DNA of 38,122 nucleotides from Alphaproteobacteria bacterium (GTDB lineage Bacteria > Pseudomonadota > Alphaproteobacteria > GCA-2731375): the NCBI GenBank assembly GCA_030747035.1, contig JASLLM010000012.1:1-38122 (forward strand), given 5' to 3'. The position numbers and the translations under genes are program-made. Positions 16,464-26,174 of the stretch are shown here, in pieces (the stretch's first letter is position 1; the number at the start of each line of letters is the position of its first letter). The notes beneath the pieces were generated by a model. That model was not told where the DNA came from. It saw only the letters and a program-made list of their open reading frames with translations, and made no database searches.

Positions 16464-18569
16464 CTATCGTCCCTCGCGTTGCCAGGCCAGCATGGTCAGG
16501 CCAAGGAACAGCAGCAGCACCAACAGGCCCGGCAACAGGGGCGTCTGTTCCACGCCGCTGACGGTGTATTCACCGCTGGCGCGCAGGCCCAGCCAGCCCT
16601 GGCCGCGGTTGATCCGGTCCGGCTTGACCCGGCGAATATCGGGCATGCCGTCCGCCAACCAGAAGGCGCCGCCGCCGCTTTGCGCCAACAGCTCCTTGAA
16701 CTTCGCGGGCGAGGCGCGCATATCGGCATATTCCACGGGGTTGATGTCACCCACCGCGCTGATCGTCCGGTGCTTGCCGTCAGCGAGGCGGTACAGCCCC
16801 GGTTCAGCCACTGTCAGGCTGCCGGTCTCCAAGCCCCGGCCATTATCCTTCAAGGTAATGGGGCGGACTTCGCCGGATGGGGTGGTGACCTGGATCGTTG
16901 CGTTGTCCGGACTCAGGCTGCGCCGCTGGATCAACAATTGGTTGCCGTTGGCCCGGGCCCGCAGGTCTTCTTCCTCCAAGTCCGGTTCCTGCATCAGCCA
17001 ATGGGCGATGCGGCGCAGCAGTTCCGCCTGCGGCCCGCCGCCTTCAAAGCCACGGGTCCACAGCCAGGCATGATCCGACAATAGTTGCGCCACCCGGCCT
17101 TCGCCGATACGGGCCATGATCAACAGCGGCTTTTGGGCGGCACCGCGCAGCAGGATATCCCCCTTCACCCTGTTGACATCGATCTGGCGGAACCAGCGGC
17201 TCCAGGCGGGCGCTTCACCCTTGGCGCCAATGCCGCTGAGCGTGGCCGTCACCGGATGGCGGCGTCCCTTATCCGTGGGCAGGGGACGGAAGCCGATCTC
17301 CTGCACCGTGCCGGTGGGTTTGGAGGGCAGGATCGCACCCAGGGGGGTGCGCGACAAGCTTACCGGCGAGGCGAAATCAGGTCCCACGGCTGTCAGAACC
17401 GCACCGCCCCGGTGCACATATTCCGCAACGTTTTGCAGATAGATGCTGGGCAGCACACCCCGGCGGCGGTAGCGGTCAAAGATGATCAGGTCGAAATCAT
17501 CCAGCTTGTCCTGAAACAATTCCCGAGTCGGGAAGGCGATCAGGGAAAGCTCGTTGATCGGCGTGCCGTCCTGCTTGTGCGGCGGTCTGAGAATGGTGAA
17601 ATGCACCAGATCAACCGACGGATCCGATTTTAGAATATTGCGCCAGGTGCGCTCTCCCGCATGGGGCTCGCCGGAGACCAGCAGCACCCGCAGGCGTTCC
17701 CGCACGCCATTGACAATCAATACCGCGCGGTTGTTCTTCAGGGTCAGCTCGTCAGGGCCGGCATCGATCTCCAATTCCAGCACCGTGGCGCCACCATGGT
17801 TGAGGCGGAAGGGAAAGCTGCGGGTCTTGCCGACGGCGATGCTGCGGCTGTCCAGCGCACCGCCATCCCGGCGCAAGCGAAGTCGGGTGCGATCGCCGCC
17901 GCTTTCAACGCGCTGATCGCCGGCGCTGTCCTCCACCCGCAAGGTCAAATTCAAGGTCTCGCCGACGATGCCGTAGCTGGGCGCCTTTACCACCACCAGA
18001 CGGCGGTCCCGCTCACCCCGTTGACCACTCAAAAGTAAATGCACCGGGCCGCCCAAATCCACGCCATCGGTCTGTTTCGGTACATCGTGCACCTGGCCGT
18101 CGCTGATCACGATGATGCCGGCAACCCGGCGGTTGGGCACATCGCGCAGGGCCCGGCGGATGGCAGCGAACAGATGGGTGCCGTCGGGCAGCAGATTGTC
18201 GCCGCCTTTCGTCTGGCCAGCCAGGCCGGCGCGCAACACCCGCAGTTCCAGATCCGGGCGGCCGCGCAGTTTCTGTTCGACCCTTTCCAGGGCGGCCTCG
18301 GTCTGTTTCTGCCGCCCGCCGATCCGCTGGCTGATGGATTGATCCACCACCACCAGGGCAACATCGGGTACCGGATTGCGCTGTTCCTGGACCAGTGACG
18401 GATTGGCCAGGGCCAGCAACACCGCCGCCAAGGCCAGCAAGCGCCAGGTGGTGCCGCCCGAACGGCGCCAAAACGCCACCGCCAACAGGGCCGCGGCAAG
18501 CAGGGCCACGGCCGCCAACAGCCACCACGGCAGGCTTGGGTCGAAGCTGATGCGGGAAAAGCTGGTCAT
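16464..18569 (-). CDS. Large membrane protein with glutamine-amidotransferase-like/VWA-like region
   Basis: A 701 aa protein. It begins with two membrane segments (WWLLAAVALLAAALLAVAFW, then LLALAAVLLALANPSLV) and ends with one (LLPGLLVLLLFLGLTMLAW). The part between has a VWA-like stretch (PDVALVVVDQSISQRIGG, AGIIVISDGQVHD) and a later class I amidotransferase-like Rossmann region (LRVLLVSGEPHAGERTWRN). It has no clear catalytic triad that I can point to. It is the last gene of the moxR operon, starting 6 bp after the DUF4159 gene stop. Such proteins are widespread beside MoxR/DUF58 in alphaproteobacteria; they are thought to act in envelope or chaperone-type functions, but none is established. 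Confidence 0.8.
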   Translation of the reverse strand: MTSFSRISFDPSLPWWLLAAVALLAAALLAVAFWRRSGGTTWRLLALAAVLLALANPSLVQEQRNPVPDVALVVVDQSISQRIGGRQKQTEAALERVEQKLRGRPDLELRVLRAGLAGQTKGGDNLLPDGTHLFAAIRRALRDVPNRRVAGIIVISDGQVHDVPKQTDGVDLGGPVHLLLSGQRGERDRRLVVVKAPSYGIVGETLNLTLRVEDSAGDQRVESGGDRTRLRLRRDGGALDSRSIAVGKTRSFPFRLNHGGATVLELEIDAGPDELTLKNNRAVLIVNGVRERLRVLLVSGEPHAGERTWRNILKSDPSVDLVHFTILRPPHKQDGTPINELSLIAFPTRELFQDKLDDFDLIIFDRYRRRGVLPSIYLQNVAEYVHRGGAVLTAVGPDFASPVSLSRTPLGAILPSKPTGTVQEIGFRPLPTDKGRRHPVTATLSGIGAKGEAPAWSRWFRQIDVNRVKGDILLRGAAQKPLLIMARIGEGRVAQLLSDHAWLWTRGFEGGGPQAELLRRIAHWLMQEPDLEEEDLRARANGNQLLIQRRSLSPDNATIQVTTPSGEVRPITLKDNGRGLETGSLTVAEPGLYRLADGKHRTISAVGDINPVEYADMRASPAKFKELLAQSGGGAFWLADGMPDIRRVKPDRINRGQGWLGLRASGEYTVSGVEQTPLLPGLLVLLLFLGLTMLAWQREGR

Positions 18570-18575
18570 GCCGCC

Positions 18576-21344
18576 CTATTGCCCCAGCCGTTCAAGAATG
18601 GTCGGTATATGCACCTGATCGGATTTATAATTTCCGGTCAGGGCATACATCACAAGATTGACGCCGAAGCGGAAGGCCATTTCCCGCTGCCGCGCGCCGC
18701 CGGGCGTGGGCAGCACCAGGGGCTTGTGACGTTCATCCATGGCCCAGGCGGCGGCCCAGTCGTTGCCGCCGATGACCAGCGCCGAAACGCCGTCGTTCAA
18801 ACCGCCCGGGCGGCGTTCCACCCACACGGGACCACCCACATAGCGGCCGGGAAACCCCCGCAGCAGGTAAAATGACCGGGTCAGAACATGCTCCTCGGGA
18901 ACCGGCGCCAAGGGCGGCGTATCAAGCCGGGAGAGCAGTCGGCGCAGGCGTTCGCCGCTGCCGCCGCTATTGTTCAGGCCCAGACGGCGGCGTAGCGCTG
19001 GCAAACTGTTGCCGCCGTCGCGGCTGTCAAAGACGATGGTGCCACCGGTACGCATGAACTGCGAAATCCGCGCAATGGCCTGATCGCTCAAGGCCGGCTG
19101 GCTGGGCACGATCGGCCAATACAGGATGGGGAACAGCACCAGGGGATCCTGCTCCACATCCACCGCCATGGGCGCTTCCGGTTCGATCGAGGTGCGCAGA
19201 CGAAGAATATCGCTCAACCCTGTCAGGCCGGCGCGGCTCATCTCGTCAACCTGGGCATCGCCGGTCAACACATAGGCCAGACGGGTATCCAATGCCGCCG
19301 CCATGGCGAAGCGGTCGGCGGCGCTAAACTGCTGCGCCGATGCGCCGCCATCGGGCAACAGCAGAAAGAGCGCCAGGATCAGGCCGCCATCCCTTACGGT
19401 TCGGACGCCCGGCCGCAACAGGCCGCGCAGGGCCAGAACCGCCACCAGGTCCACCAGGGCCAGCAGCACCGCCGCCAGCAACAGCCACGGCTTCAGATCC
19501 ACTTCCCGGCCCTGCTGGTAGCTGCCCATGACCGCCGGCACGGACAATTGCTGGATCGGACGAAGGGCTTGCCAGGTCTGGCTCAGGTTCAGGGCCCGGC
19601 GGTCATCCTCCCGCCCGTAATAGCCCGGCGGGTTTTTCGGGCCCGCCTTGACCTGATCAAGCTGCGCCGCGTCAACCGGCTCGGCACCGGCGATGGGCGG
19701 ACCCAGGGTGCCGAAGCCGTCCAGGCTGGCCAGGGGCGGCAGCTCACGGCGGACCGCGGTTTCGCCAACGGCGGTGACGCCCCGCGACATCGCGGTCAGG
19801 CGGCGCATCATGTTCACGAATAGTCCCGACAGGGGCAGATTGGACCAGGATGCATTGGCGGTAATGTGAAACAGTACCAGCCAACCCTGCCCCCTGGGCC
19901 TTGCCGTGACCAGGGGCGTGCCGTCGGCCAGGCTGGCCCAGGTGCGCTGGGCCAGATCCTGGGACGGTTGCGCGAGGACCTGACGCTTTATCAGAACATC
20001 TCCCGGCACGGCCAGGCCGTGAAAGGGGCTATGCTTGGGAAAGGCGGCCAGGCCGGCCGGTTGTGACCAGGACAGGGAACCACCTAGGGCGCGGCCGCCC
20101 TGGCGCAGCGTAGTGGGAATAAGCTTGTCGGGTCCCTGCGCCAGATGCGGTCCGGCGAAGCGGATCAGCATGCCGCCGTCCGTCAGCCATTGCTCCAGGC
20201 TTTGCTGCTGGGCCTTGGGCAAACGGCCTATATCGGCCAGGACCAACACCGCCAGGGGCCGCCGCAAAAGATTCTCGATCTCTCCCCGGCGCAATTCGGC
20301 ATAGGGCTGCAGGGCCCTTTCCAGATAGTACAGGTTGGACAGCAGCGGCTGCGCGCGCTCTTCCACCGCGCCGCCGGAAACCAATCCCACGGGCCGGCGC
20401 CGCCAGCGTTCATCCAGCAGGACGCTGGCCGCGGCGGAGCCCGCACCGGCCAATTCCAGGCGCAAGGCCCGGTTGCGCAGTTCGCCGGGCAAGGCAATGT
20501 CGACCGTCGCGCGGTCCTGACCAATCAGGAATTGCGCCTGGCCTTGTCCCAGCACCCGGCCCCTTTCGCCCAAGGCACGCACCGTTGCCCGGGCCAGGCC
20601 CTGTTCCCCGGCCCGGAGAATGGTGGCGGTCAAACCCTTGCGGCCCAGAACCGGCGGCAGCAAGGCCATGGCCCGGCGTCCGGGTGCTTGTTGCAGCAGG
20701 TGCAGGGGACCCATGACGGCCAGCGTAGTGGCAAGATTCTTTCGCCCCACGCCATCGATACCGTCGCTTAGCCAATAGACCGTCGGTTTCTCATCAAAGC
20801 TCAAATCCTGGACGGCAGCGGCCGCGGCGGCGCGGTCCGTGGACCAGGGTTTCGGCTGCAGGGCGCGCAGGATCGGTTCCGCCTCGGCCGCCTGCAACAG
20901 GCCGCTGGTCCGCAGCTGACCGCCGCCGCCCGGCGGTGCCGTGGTCAGCACCAGCACCGGGCGCTGCTGCCGCTTGGCGCGCTCCACCAATGTCAGGGCG
21001 GTTTGCTGGCGCAGCGACCAGCCGGGCGCCGCGGCCCAGCCATCGTCGAGCACCAGCACGATGGGACCTTCGCCGGATAGATCGGCGCCGGGATGCAACA
21101 AAGGATGGGCCAGGGCAAATACCGCCAGAGCGGCCAGCAGCAGGCGCAACAAGGCCAGCCACAGGGGTGTCGCGGCCGGTGTCTCCTCCTCCGCCCGCAG
21201 GCCAAGCAGGATGCGGATCGGCGGGAAGCGCACCCGGCGCGGTGCCGGCGGCGTGATGCGTAGCAGCCACCAGATTATGGGCAGCGCCGCCAGGCCCAGC
21301 AACATCCAGGGCGCGGTCAGGGCAATGGGTCCGAGTGACAGCAT
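18576..21344 (-). CDS. BatA-N-terminal/DUF4159 membrane protein
   Basis: A 922 aa protein. The N-terminal ~80 residues (GLAALPIIWWLLRITPPAPR, FPPIRILLG, then a second membrane helix) match the aerotolerance BatA N-terminal domain. A VWA-like region follows (VLVLDDGWAAAPGWS). Further hydrophobic segments occur near residue 650 (LLAAVLLALVDLVAVLAL). The last ~200 residues are DUF4159: RLAYVLTGDAQVDEMSRAGL, GGTIVFDSRDGGN, YLLRGFPGRYVGGPVWV and RFGVNLVMYALTGNYKSDQV. It starts 3 bp after the DUF58 gene stop. Its function is unknown; the partner genes suggest a MoxR-dependent envelope complex. Confidence 0.85.
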   Translation of the reverse strand: MLSLGPIALTAPWMLLGLAALPIIWWLLRITPPAPRRVRFPPIRILLGLRAEEETPAATPLWLALLRLLLAALAVFALAHPLLHPGADLSGEGPIVLVLDDGWAAAPGWSLRQQTALTLVERAKRQQRPVLVLTTAPPGGGGQLRTSGLLQAAEAEPILRALQPKPWSTDRAAAAAAVQDLSFDEKPTVYWLSDGIDGVGRKNLATTLAVMGPLHLLQQAPGRRAMALLPPVLGRKGLTATILRAGEQGLARATVRALGERGRVLGQGQAQFLIGQDRATVDIALPGELRNRALRLELAGAGSAAASVLLDERWRRRPVGLVSGGAVEERAQPLLSNLYYLERALQPYAELRRGEIENLLRRPLAVLVLADIGRLPKAQQQSLEQWLTDGGMLIRFAGPHLAQGPDKLIPTTLRQGGRALGGSLSWSQPAGLAAFPKHSPFHGLAVPGDVLIKRQVLAQPSQDLAQRTWASLADGTPLVTARPRGQGWLVLFHITANASWSNLPLSGLFVNMMRRLTAMSRGVTAVGETAVRRELPPLASLDGFGTLGPPIAGAEPVDAAQLDQVKAGPKNPPGYYGREDDRRALNLSQTWQALRPIQQLSVPAVMGSYQQGREVDLKPWLLLAAVLLALVDLVAVLALRGLLRPGVRTVRDGGLILALFLLLPDGGASAQQFSAADRFAMAAALDTRLAYVLTGDAQVDEMSRAGLTGLSDILRLRTSIEPEAPMAVDVEQDPLVLFPILYWPIVPSQPALSDQAIARISQFMRTGGTIVFDSRDGGNSLPALRRRLGLNNSGGSGERLRRLLSRLDTPPLAPVPEEHVLTRSFYLLRGFPGRYVGGPVWVERRPGGLNDGVSALVIGGNDWAAAWAMDERHKPLVLPTPGGARQREMAFRFGVNLVMYALTGNYKSDQVHIPTILERLGQ

Positions 21345-21347
21345 GCC

Positions 21348-22286
21348 CTAGGGTCCGGACCTGCCGCCCAGGCCGCCGCCCACATTGACGCGCAGATTGC
21401 CGGCCAAATTATTGCTGAGGGCATTGTACAATGCCAGCAACACCGTCTGCGGCGGCCGGTCCGTGCGGTGAGCGGCAAAGCCCCAACCGGCCCGGCGGGT
21501 GATGTCGCGCAGGCTTTGCCGCCGGGCGGCCATGCGCTGGAGATAGCCGTCACGCAGGCTTTCCACGCGGCCAATCAGCAGACGGCCTTCATCCTCGGGC
21601 CCTTCGAACTCGGTGCGGCCCAGAAACGGCAGATCTTCTTCCGCCGGATCCAGGATCTGCACCAGCTGGCCGCGGGCGCCCTGATCCGCGAAACGTTCAA
21701 CCATCGCCTCAACCTCATCCATGGGCGCCAGGAAGTCGCCGAACAGCACCAATTGGGCAAAGCGCGGCAGCCGGCCCGCTTCGGGCAGGCCCGATTGAGC
21801 CGGGGTAATGCCGCGGCGCGCCTGCAGATGTGCGCCCAGGCGGTTCAGGGTGGCGCGGCCGCCCGTGGCGGTATTGTCCTGTCCGTATAGTCCGACATGC
21901 TCGCCGCCGCGCAGCAGCAAGGATGCCAAGGCCAGCAGCAGCAGATCGGCGCGGTCCTGCTTGCGCTCCACCTCGGCCCCGGACTGATAGTCCATCGAGG
22001 CGGAGCGGTCCCGCCACAACCAGACGCTTTGCGCCGCTTCCCATTCGTTCTCCCGGACAAAGGTTTTCTGGCTTTTCGCCGATTGCCGCCAATCGATGGC
22101 CGAGGCGCTGTCGCCGCCCTGATAGCGGCGGTATTGCCAAAAGGTCTCGCCGCTTCCCACCCGCCGGCGGCCATGCACCCCCTGCACCACGGTCGCCGCG
22201 ACGCGTTCGGCCGCCACCAGCAAGGCCGGCAGGGCGGCGGCCAACTGTTCCGCCGCGGGGCCAATCCTGTTCGGGGCGGCCGCCAC
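21348..22286 (-). CDS. DUF58 domain protein
   Basis: A 312 aa DUF58 protein, the usual companion of MoxR ATPases. The diagnostic block is YRRYQGGDSASAIDWRQSAK followed by FVRENEWEAAQSVWLWRDRS, where a degenerate VWA fold begins (DRSAS). The start is taken as GTG at 22286 because GGGGA lies just upstream and the moxR stop is 10 bp before it; the frame is open further upstream only as an overlap with moxR. MoxR ATPases are thought to remodel or insert cofactors into VWA-type partners, which this protein and the two downstream could be. Confidence 0.88.
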   Translation of the reverse strand: MAAAPNRIGPAAEQLAAALPALLVAAERVAATVVQGVHGRRRVGSGETFWQYRRYQGGDSASAIDWRQSAKSQKTFVRENEWEAAQSVWLWRDRSASMDYQSGAEVERKQDRADLLLLALASLLLRGGEHVGLYGQDNTATGGRATLNRLGAHLQARRGITPAQSGLPEAGRLPRFAQLVLFGDFLAPMDEVEAMVERFADQGARGQLVQILDPAEEDLPFLGRTEFEGPEDEGRLLIGRVESLRDGYLQRMAARRQSLRDITRRAGWGFAAHRTDRPPQTVLLALYNALSNNLAGNLRVNVGGGLGGRSGP

Positions 22287-22296
22287 AATTCCCCGC

Positions 22297-23295
22297 CTAG
22301 GCCAGGGGCTCGGCGAGGCGGCTGATAACCTGCGCCAGGGTAATGCCGTCGGCCCGGGCGGCAAAGGTCAAGGCCATGCGGTGGCGCAACACCGGGCCAG
22401 CCAGGGCCAGCACATCGTCGATCGAAGGTGCCAGGCGTCCATCCAGCAAGGCGCGGGCGCGAACCGCCAGCATCATCGCCTGGCTGGCCCGGGGACCCGG
22501 ACCCCAGGCGACCTGTTCGCTGATACCCTGCACCGGACTGTCCTCCGGCCGGCCGTTGCGGACCAGATTCAGGATCGCCTCGACCACGCTGTCGCCGACG
22601 GGAATATGGCGGATCAATTCCTGGGTGGCCCGCAGTTGTTCGCCATCCATTACCGCTTCGATGGGCGCCTGCTCACCACCCGTGGTAGCGATCAACATGC
22701 GCCGTTCCGCCTCCCGGTCCGGATAATCCACATCGATCTGCAACAGAAAGCGGTCCAATTGCGCCTCGGGCAGGGGATAGGTGCCTTCCTGCTCCAGCGG
22801 GTTTTGTGTCGCCAGCACGTGAAAAGGCTGCGGCAGGGGATGATGCTGTCCGGCGATGGTAACGAACTGTTCCTGCATTGCCTGCAGCAGGGCCGATTGC
22901 GTGCGCGGGCTGGCCCGGTTGATTTCATCCGCCATCAACAGTTGGCAGAACACTGGGCCGGGAATGAAGCGAAAGGTCCGCTTGCCGCTATCCGCCTCCT
23001 CCAGCACCTCGGAACCTAGAATATCGGCGGGCATCAGATCCGGGGTGAACTGCACCCGTTTCTCGGCCAGGCCGAAAACCGTCCCCAGGGTTTCCACCAA
23101 ACGGGTCTTGGCCAGCCCAGGCACGCCGATCAGCAGGCCATGGCCGCCCGCCAGCAGGGTAATCAGGGTTTCATCGACCACTGCCTCCTGGCCGAAGATG
23201 ACCCGGCCGATCATTTGCCGTACCCTGGCAATACGCTCGACGGCGGCCTCGATATCCGCAATCAATTTTTTGTCGGTTTCGCTGACGGATGCCAT
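22297..23295 (-). CDS. moxR: MoxR family AAA+ ATPase
   Basis: A 332 aa AAA+ ATPase. Walker A is GVPGLAKT, Walker B LLMADEINRA, sensor 1 HVLATQNPLEQEGTYPLPEA, and an arginine finger lies in QLDRFLLQIDVDYPD. The typical FGQEAVVDETLITLLAGGH region precedes Walker A. ATG at 23295 (MASVSE) is preferred; an in-frame GTG lies three codons upstream. It is the first gene of a four-gene minus-strand operon (moxR, DUF58, DUF4159, large membrane protein) and is divergent from the DUF1285 gene over about 150 bp. It is predicted to be an ATP-driven chaperone of the VWA-like proteins encoded after it. Confidence 0.93.
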   Translation of the reverse strand: MASVSETDKKLIADIEAAVERIARVRQMIGRVIFGQEAVVDETLITLLAGGHGLLIGVPGLAKTRLVETLGTVFGLAEKRVQFTPDLMPADILGSEVLEEADSGKRTFRFIPGPVFCQLLMADEINRASPRTQSALLQAMQEQFVTIAGQHHPLPQPFHVLATQNPLEQEGTYPLPEAQLDRFLLQIDVDYPDREAERRMLIATTGGEQAPIEAVMDGEQLRATQELIRHIPVGDSVVEAILNLVRNGRPEDSPVQGISEQVAWGPGPRASQAMMLAVRARALLDGRLAPSIDDVLALAGPVLRHRMALTFAARADGITLAQVISRLAEPLA

Positions 23296-23446
23296 GTTGT
23301 CCACTATATTGAAGAGTCCCCTGTTTTGATCTAGCCGACAGGGTAACGTTTACGCGAGCGTAGGGCTAGCCGAACCATGGAGTCGCAGGGGACAAATCGC
23401 GGATAGATTTGGACCCCGCACGGGCAGGGCCAACTTGAAAGAACCG

Positions 23447-24031
23447 ATGCTGGACATGATGCCGGATATTCAGGCGATCGCGGCCCAGTTGCCGAAGGGC
23501 AAGCTGCCGCCGGTGGAAACATGGCAGCCGGATTTCAGCGGCGCGTTGGATATGCGCATTGACCGCGACGGCACCTGGCATTATCAGGGCTCCCCCATCA
23601 AACGGCCGGCCATGGTCAAGCTGTTCGCCTCGATCCTGCGCCGGGACGCGGATCAGACCTATTACCTGGTTACGCCGGTGGAAAAATTCTCCATCACGGT
23701 CGATGACGCGCCGTTTCAGGCCGTTGCGATGACGGTTCACGGCAGCGGGCGGGAACAGGTTCTGACCTTCCGCAGCAATGTGGATGACGAGGTCATGGCG
23801 GGGCCCGAGCATGCCATTCGGATGGAAATCGACCCGGAAACCGAAGAGCCCTCGCCATATGTACATATCCGCGGACGTTTGGAAGCGTTGATCAGCCGTG
23901 CCATCTTCTATGATCTGGTTGATCTGGCGGTTGAGGAGACGGTTGACGGCGGCAGCCAGCTTGGGGTCTGGAGCGCCGGCGTCTTTTTTCCCTTTGCTTC
24001 GCCTGACGGCGCATCTGGTGTAATATCATGA
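23447..24031 (+). CDS. DUF1285 domain protein
   Basis: A 194 aa protein of the DUF1285 family, found almost only in proteobacteria. Blocks include MRIDRDGTWHYQGSPIKRP near residue 35, FSITVDDAPFQAV, and RGRLEALISRAIFYDLVDLA near residue 150. Function is unknown; the structure in this family suggests a ligand-binding or scaffold role. The ATG at 23447 is taken as start, but 23456 and 23459 are also ATG codons in frame. Its stop overlaps the ATG of the next gene (ATGA at 24028-24031), so the two are translationally coupled. Confidence 0.85.
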   Translation: MLDMMPDIQAIAAQLPKGKLPPVETWQPDFSGALDMRIDRDGTWHYQGSPIKRPAMVKLFASILRRDADQTYYLVTPVEKFSITVDDAPFQAVAMTVHGSGREQVLTFRSNVDDEVMAGPEHAIRMEIDPETEEPSPYVHIRGRLEALISRAIFYDLVDLAVEETVDGGSQLGVWSAGVFFPFASPDGASGVIS

Positions 24032-24678
24032 GAGCCAAAGAGGAGCCGCAGTTGCGCGACCTTATTGTATCCAAGCTTCGACCCGTGGTGGATTCCCGCG
24101 CCTACGATGATCTGCGCCCCTCTACCGGCGACCATGATCTAAATCCCTTCATGCAGGATTGGGTGGATCCCGACGAACGCCTGAAACCCGCCGCCGTGCT
24201 GGTTCCCCTGATCGAGCATAACAGCGGTCTGACCGTGCTTTTGACCAAACGCACCGACCATCTGCATCACCATGCGGGCCAAGTGAGTTTTCCCGGCGGC
24301 CGGGTGGAGGAAGACGACCTGGATGTGGTCGACACCGCCCTGCGCGAGACCGAAGAGGAAATCGGTCTGGACCGCGCCTATGTGGAAATCGCGGGATATC
24401 TCGATGCTTACGAAACCGGAACGGGTTTTCACGTGACACCGGTTGTGGGTTTCGTGCGCCTGGGTTTCGATCTGAATGTGGATGATTTCGAGGTCGCGGA
24501 AGTCTTCGAGGTACCGCTGGAATTCCTGTTCGACCCAACAAACCATCAACGGCATAGCCGGGAATGGAATGGCCACAAGCGGCAGTACTACGCCATGCCC
24601 TATGGTGAATTCTACATCTGGGGCGCCACGGCGGGGATGTTGATGAACCTGTACCGGCGCGTCCACGATCTGCTGTAG
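24028..24678 (+). CDS. CoA pyrophosphatase, NUDIX (NudL/YeaB-like)
   Basis: A 216 aa NUDIX hydrolase expected to split CoA or its oxidised forms into phosphopantetheine and 3',5'-ADP. The CoA-pyrophosphatase signature is clear: LLTKRTDHLHHHAGQVSFPG followed by the NUDIX box GGRVEEDDLDVVDTALRETE (EEIGL). The later GYLDAYETGTGFHVTPVVGF is typical of this branch. The ATG overlaps the DUF1285 stop. It sits in a conserved alphaproteobacterial run ahead of DUF6111 and the CCA-adding enzyme. Confidence 0.93.
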   Translation: MRAKEEPQLRDLIVSKLRPVVDSRAYDDLRPSTGDHDLNPFMQDWVDPDERLKPAAVLVPLIEHNSGLTVLLTKRTDHLHHHAGQVSFPGGRVEEDDLDVVDTALRETEEEIGLDRAYVEIAGYLDAYETGTGFHVTPVVGFVRLGFDLNVDDFEVAEVFEVPLEFLFDPTNHQRHSREWNGHKRQYYAMPYGEFYIWGATAGMLMNLYRRVHDLL

Positions 24679-24692
24679 CCCGGAGCACCAGC

Positions 24693-24968
24693 GTGATCCA
24701 CAAGATTCTCTACCACCTTATTCCATTTCTGCTGCCCTTCATCGCCTATGGCCTGTATCTGTTCGCCACGCGGCGGGCCCGGGCCCAGGAACGGAAGGAG
24801 GGCCGGGCATTTGACGAGACGCCCTGGTTTTGGCTTTTTGCATCCGGCCTGGGGTTCTTGGTCCTGTCATTGATCGCGGTTTGGCTGTTTACCGGCGCCC
24901 CGGCGGGCGGCAGCTATGTCGCGCCGCATGTTGAAGACGGCAAGATCGTGCCCGGCAAGTTCGACTAG
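24693..24968 (+). CDS. DUF6111 small membrane protein
   Basis: A 91 aa protein with two hydrophobic segments (YHLIPFLLPFIAYGLYLFA, residues about 6-24, and FWLFASGLGFLVLSLIAVWL, about 47-66) joined by a charged loop. The short tail (GGSYVAPHVEDGKIVPGKF) resembles the DUF6111 family, which occurs in this same place in related genomes. It starts with GTG 14 bp after the NUDIX stop and ends 9 bp before the CCA transferase. No function is known. Confidence 0.8.
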   Translation: MIHKILYHLIPFLLPFIAYGLYLFATRRARAQERKEGRAFDETPWFWLFASGLGFLVLSLIAVWLFTGAPAGGSYVAPHVEDGKIVPGKFD

Positions 24969-24977
24969 CACGAAACC

Positions 24978-26132
24978 ATGACGCGGCTTGCCCAACAGCC
25001 CTGGTTGACATCCACCGCGTCCCGTTCGCTGCTGGCGGCCCTGGCGGGGGCGGGGGCGACCCCGCGCTTTGTCGGCGGCTGCGTCCGCGATGGCCTGTTG
25101 GGCCGCGCCAGCAAGGATCTGGACATCGCCATCGACCAGGCGCCCGAGGACAGCATGGCGTTGCTGGAGACGGCAGGGATCAAGGTCATTCCCACCGGTC
25201 TGAAACACGGGACCATCACCGCCCTGGCGGAGGGTCAACATTTCGAAATCACCACCCTGCGGGTGGATGTGGAAACCTTCGGGCGTCACGCCAAGGTCGC
25301 CTTCACGGACGACTGGCAAGAGGACGCCGCCCGGCGCGATTTCACCATCAACGCCATCTATGCCGATAGGGATGGCCAAATATACGATCCGGTCGGCGGC
25401 CAGGCGGATCTGGCCGCGGGCCGGGTGTGCTTTGTCGGCGACGCGGCACAGCGGATAGAGGAAGACAAGCTGCGCATACTGCGTTTTTTCCGCTTTTTCG
25501 CACTGTTCGGGCGGGGCGAACCGGATAGGGGCGCACTGGCCGCCTGTACCGCCGCCGCGCCCGGCATCGCGGGTCTGAGCGGCGAGCGGGTGCGCGATGA
25601 AACCTTCAAGCTGCTGGCCGCCGCCGACCCCCTGCCCAGCCTGCAACTGATGGCCGAGGCGCATGTGCTGCAGCAGATCCTGCCCGATGGCTTTGACCTG
25701 GAGCGGCTAGCTCGCACGGACGGCGATCCCCTGCGCCGCCTATCCGCCATCGCCACGACTGGCGCGGCGGCCATCGCGGAACGTCTGCGCCTGTCGAACA
25801 AGCAAACCGGCCGCCTGGGCTTCCTGATGGCGCCGCCCGCGAACCTGAGCGCGGACATTACCCGCCCCTCCCTGCGCCAACTGCTGTACGACCACGGCGC
25901 CGAGGGGATCGGCGATCTGGCCCTGCAACAGGGCCTGCCGGAACTGCTGCCCCGTATCGATGAGGCGAAGCCGCCGCCCTTCCCCCTCAAAGGCAGCGAC
26001 GCCCTGGCCCTGGGCATGCGCCCCGGCCCCAATGTCGGCCAGAAATTACGTGCGCTGGAAGAAGCCTGGCGGGCCGATGATTTCGTGGCCAGCCGGGATC
26101 AATTATTGGCCGAATTGGCCCGGCGCAAATAG
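24978..26132 (+). CDS. cca: CCA-adding tRNA nucleotidyltransferase
   Basis: A 384 aa class II nucleotidyltransferase that builds or repairs the 3'-CCA end of tRNAs. The head domain has RFVGGCVRDGLLGRASKDLD (flexible GG loop plus the metal-binding DxD), ITTLRVDVETFGRHAKV and ARRDFTINAIYAD. The neck and body show the RIEEDKLRILRFFRFFALFG helix that recognises ATP and CTP. The start ATG lies 9 bp after the DUF6111 stop. Length and motifs are normal; whether it adds all three bases or only part cannot be judged by eye. Confidence 0.93.
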   Translation: MTRLAQQPWLTSTASRSLLAALAGAGATPRFVGGCVRDGLLGRASKDLDIAIDQAPEDSMALLETAGIKVIPTGLKHGTITALAEGQHFEITTLRVDVETFGRHAKVAFTDDWQEDAARRDFTINAIYADRDGQIYDPVGGQADLAAGRVCFVGDAAQRIEEDKLRILRFFRFFALFGRGEPDRGALAACTAAAPGIAGLSGERVRDETFKLLAAADPLPSLQLMAEAHVLQQILPDGFDLERLARTDGDPLRRLSAIATTGAAAIAERLRLSNKQTGRLGFLMAPPANLSADITRPSLRQLLYDHGAEGIGDLALQQGLPELLPRIDEAKPPPFPLKGSDALALGMRPGPNVGQKLRALEEAWRADDFVASRDQLLAELARRK

Positions 26133-26174
26133 GCGGCGGCAATGGAGGCCGTCCCGCGAATGAGGGTATTTCCC

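Noticed and set aside
23331-23373. Direct repeat CTAGCCGA (23331 and 23366) as operator between moxR and DUF1285 genes
   Set aside because: Only 8 bases repeated once in a 150 bp gap; could arise by chance.
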